In this document: piece after piece, positions 11,591 to 12,618 of the stretch
Layout: every line of letters starts with the position of its first letter
Numbering within the stretch: the first letter of the stretch is position 1
Source of the DNA: an uncultured Erysipelotrichaceae bacterium
Lineage (GTDB): Bacteria > Bacillota_I > Bacilli_A > Erysipelotrichales > Erysipelotrichaceae
Reading direction: 5' to 3'
NCBI GenBank assembly: GCA_947385085.1
Contig: CANDJN010000048.1
Span: forward strand, 1 to 12,618
DNA: 12,618 bases
Made by a program: the position numbers and the translations under genes
Notes under the pieces: model-generated
Databases searched by the model: none
What the model was told of the DNA's origin: nothing
The model's input: only the letters and a program-made list of their open reading frames with translations

Positions 11591-12451
11591 TTACAACCCT
11601 GCGACCTCAAGAATCTGCAAAAGCGAACCGCTGATCCAGGCGCTGATAAAAAGAATGATAGCCACCTTAATAATGACCTTCTTATCCTTTTCACTTCTTA
11701 ACAATATCATGAATCCCATGCCGGCATTCGAAACCAATCCGGCAATCAACGAGCCAAAGGATAGCGCTTCATTCATAAACAGTGAGGTCAGTAAAACACT
11801 GGCTGCACAATTTGGAATAAAGCCGAACAATGCCGCAAACAAGGGCTGTAATAAGCTTTGATTTAACAACAGAATACGAAGCTGATCCATGCCGATTGCG
11901 TGAATGATCATATGGAAACCAAAACTCAATATGAAAATAAACGCATATATTTTAAATGTGCGAATCCATGCCTCGCGCCATAGCGAATGATCCTCATGGC
12001 TACAGGAATGCGATGGTGCTGCGATTGTGGATGAAATGCTCGTAGCTCTTTTGGAGGCAAAAAAGTCAACACCATAGCCGACCACGACGGCGAGCAATAA
12101 TTTAATGATAATCACCTGCCAAAGGACAGACGCAGAATCCAGAGATGCGATCAGCATAGGAATCGCTTCATCACTCGTTGCGATCAGAGTAGCAAGTAAA
12201 GTCCCTAAGGTTACTGCGCGATTCACATAAAGTCCCGCAGTAATTAACGAAAATCCACATTGTGGTATCAGTCCCAATAAAGCACCAAACAGCGGTCCTA
12301 AGTGGCGCATCTGCAATAGCCGTCCCTGATGATCGACTGGTTTTTTTTGTTCCCAATAAGCCAGAAAAAGGTAAGTAAAAAATAATAGCGGCAACATCGC
12401 TATTGTATCTTGAAGGGTATGTTCCAATGCTTCTTTACATAAGTCCATCAT
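11591..12451 (-). CDS. Membrane permease, putative heavy-metal/manganese exporter family (286 aa)
   Basis: The protein has about eight membrane segments and looks like the family called putative manganese transporter or ArsP_2-type heavy-metal exporter; that name comes from memory of family motifs. Two internal halves are related: residues 53-96 (PLFGALLGLIPQCGFS onward) align without gaps with 203-246 (PLFAALFGFIPNCAAS onward), exactly 150 residues apart. Each half carries IP-x-C, so Cys65 and Cys214 may line a metal path. The central loop at 147-155 is His/Cys-rich (SHSCSHEDH). The first half ends in ATSDEA, a signature of the family. Substrate is not shown by the sequence. The ATG at 12451 has a poorly spaced ribosome binding site (AGGTGG, 16 bases away), so translation may start four codons upstream at an ATT. 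Confidence 0.85.
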   Translation of the reverse strand: MMDLCKEALEHTLQDTIAMLPLLFFTYLFLAYWEQKKPVDHQGRLLQMRHLGPLFGALLGLIPQCGFSLITAGLYVNRAVTLGTLLATLIATSDEAIPMLIASLDSASVLWQVIIIKLLLAVVVGYGVDFFASKRATSISSTIAAPSHSCSHEDHSLWREAWIRTFKIYAFIFILSFGFHMIIHAIGMDQLRILLLNQSLLQPLFAALFGFIPNCAASVLLTSLFMNEALSFGSLIAGLVSNAGMGFMILLRSEKDKKVIIKVAIILFISAWISGSLLQILEVAGL

Positions 12452-12563
12452 ATCAATAACAATATGCCCACCTTTCTTTTCATAATACTATTTTCTATCA
12501 TTTCACCATATATAATATTAAACAATCGCAGATGTACATCGTCATAGTGTTATTTTAAATAAG

Positions 12564-12586
12564 AAAAAGACTCACATAAGTGAGTC
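12564..12586 (-). terminator. Terminator of the gene entering from the right edge
   Basis: On the minus strand GACTCAC pairs with GTGAGTC over 7 bp around TTAT, followed by a run of five T. It overlaps the stop codon of the partial frame at the right edge. Confidence 0.85.
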
Positions 12587-12618
12587 AAGAGACCGGCAAT
12601 GTGCTATCTTCACGCATA
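12585..12618 (-). CDS. 3' end of a minus-strand gene cut by the right edge
   Basis: Of the three minus-strand frames entering from the right edge, one stays open until a TGA at 12587-12585 and ends ...REDSTLPVS. A terminator begins directly at that stop, which is the usual arrangement in this window. The fragment is too short to identify; another frame cannot be excluded. Confidence 0.45.
   Translation of the reverse strand, partial: MREDSTLPVS

Noticed and set aside
12452..12584. Manganese (yybP-ykoY) riboswitch upstream of the permease
   Set aside because: The leader is short and AT-rich, without the paired stems and conserved loops of that class.

Overview
The window looks like the chromosome of a low-GC Firmicute. 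CIRCE-controlled groES-groEL, AGGAGG ribosome binding sites, consensus sigma-A promoters and tRNA genes with encoded CCA ends all fit this. My best guess, from the general look of the proteins only, is a gut Erysipelotrichia/Clostridia-type organism. There are two parts: the end of an integrated mobile element (about 1-3608) and ordinary chromosome (about 3609-12618).

Element end (1-3608). This AT-rich part reads like the lysogeny module of a temperate phage or an integrative element. A repressor-type HTH gene (390-767, +) faces a minus-strand early operon whose promoter is a perfect TTGACA-17-TATAAT with a perfect 15-base palindrome inside its spacer. The early operon starts with a 68-aa protein and a second gene that runs off the left edge and begins like another HTH protein. 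Then come a 41-aa minus-strand ORF that overlaps the repressor stop, a 66-aa HTH protein, a small multi-pass membrane protein and a 441-residue tyrosine integrase. The integrase lies next to tRNA-Gly, the probable attachment site, and the rest of the element should lie beyond the left edge. The roughly 400 bases between the membrane-protein gene and the integrase hold the most unusual signal of the window: a plus-strand promoter, four tandem hairpin units with a shared architecture and compensating base changes, and a terminator-like hairpin. Together they look like an undescribed structured RNA of about 265 nt.

tRNA operon (3609-4226, minus strand). From one TTGACA-17-TATCAT promoter it reads Val(TAC)-Thr(TGT)-Tyr(GTA)-Gln(TTG)-Lys(TTT)-Gly(TCC) and ends in a terminator just ahead of the integrase gene, which lies on the same strand.

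Chromosome (4378-12618). In coordinate order: a dCMP deaminase-type ComEB protein (-); a LacI-family regulator (-) divergent from a Bcp-type peroxiredoxin (+); groEL and groES (-) with two CIRCE elements around one promoter; a minus-strand operon of a TPR protein, a YedK/HMCES-type SRAP protein and a NifX/NifB-like protein with a His/Cys-rich tail; and a minus-strand membrane permease resembling the putative heavy-metal/manganese exporter family. At the right edge are a terminator and the last codons of another minus-strand gene. The themes are protein quality control, redox and DNA-damage protection and metal handling, but apart from the operons named nothing shows that these genes form one system.
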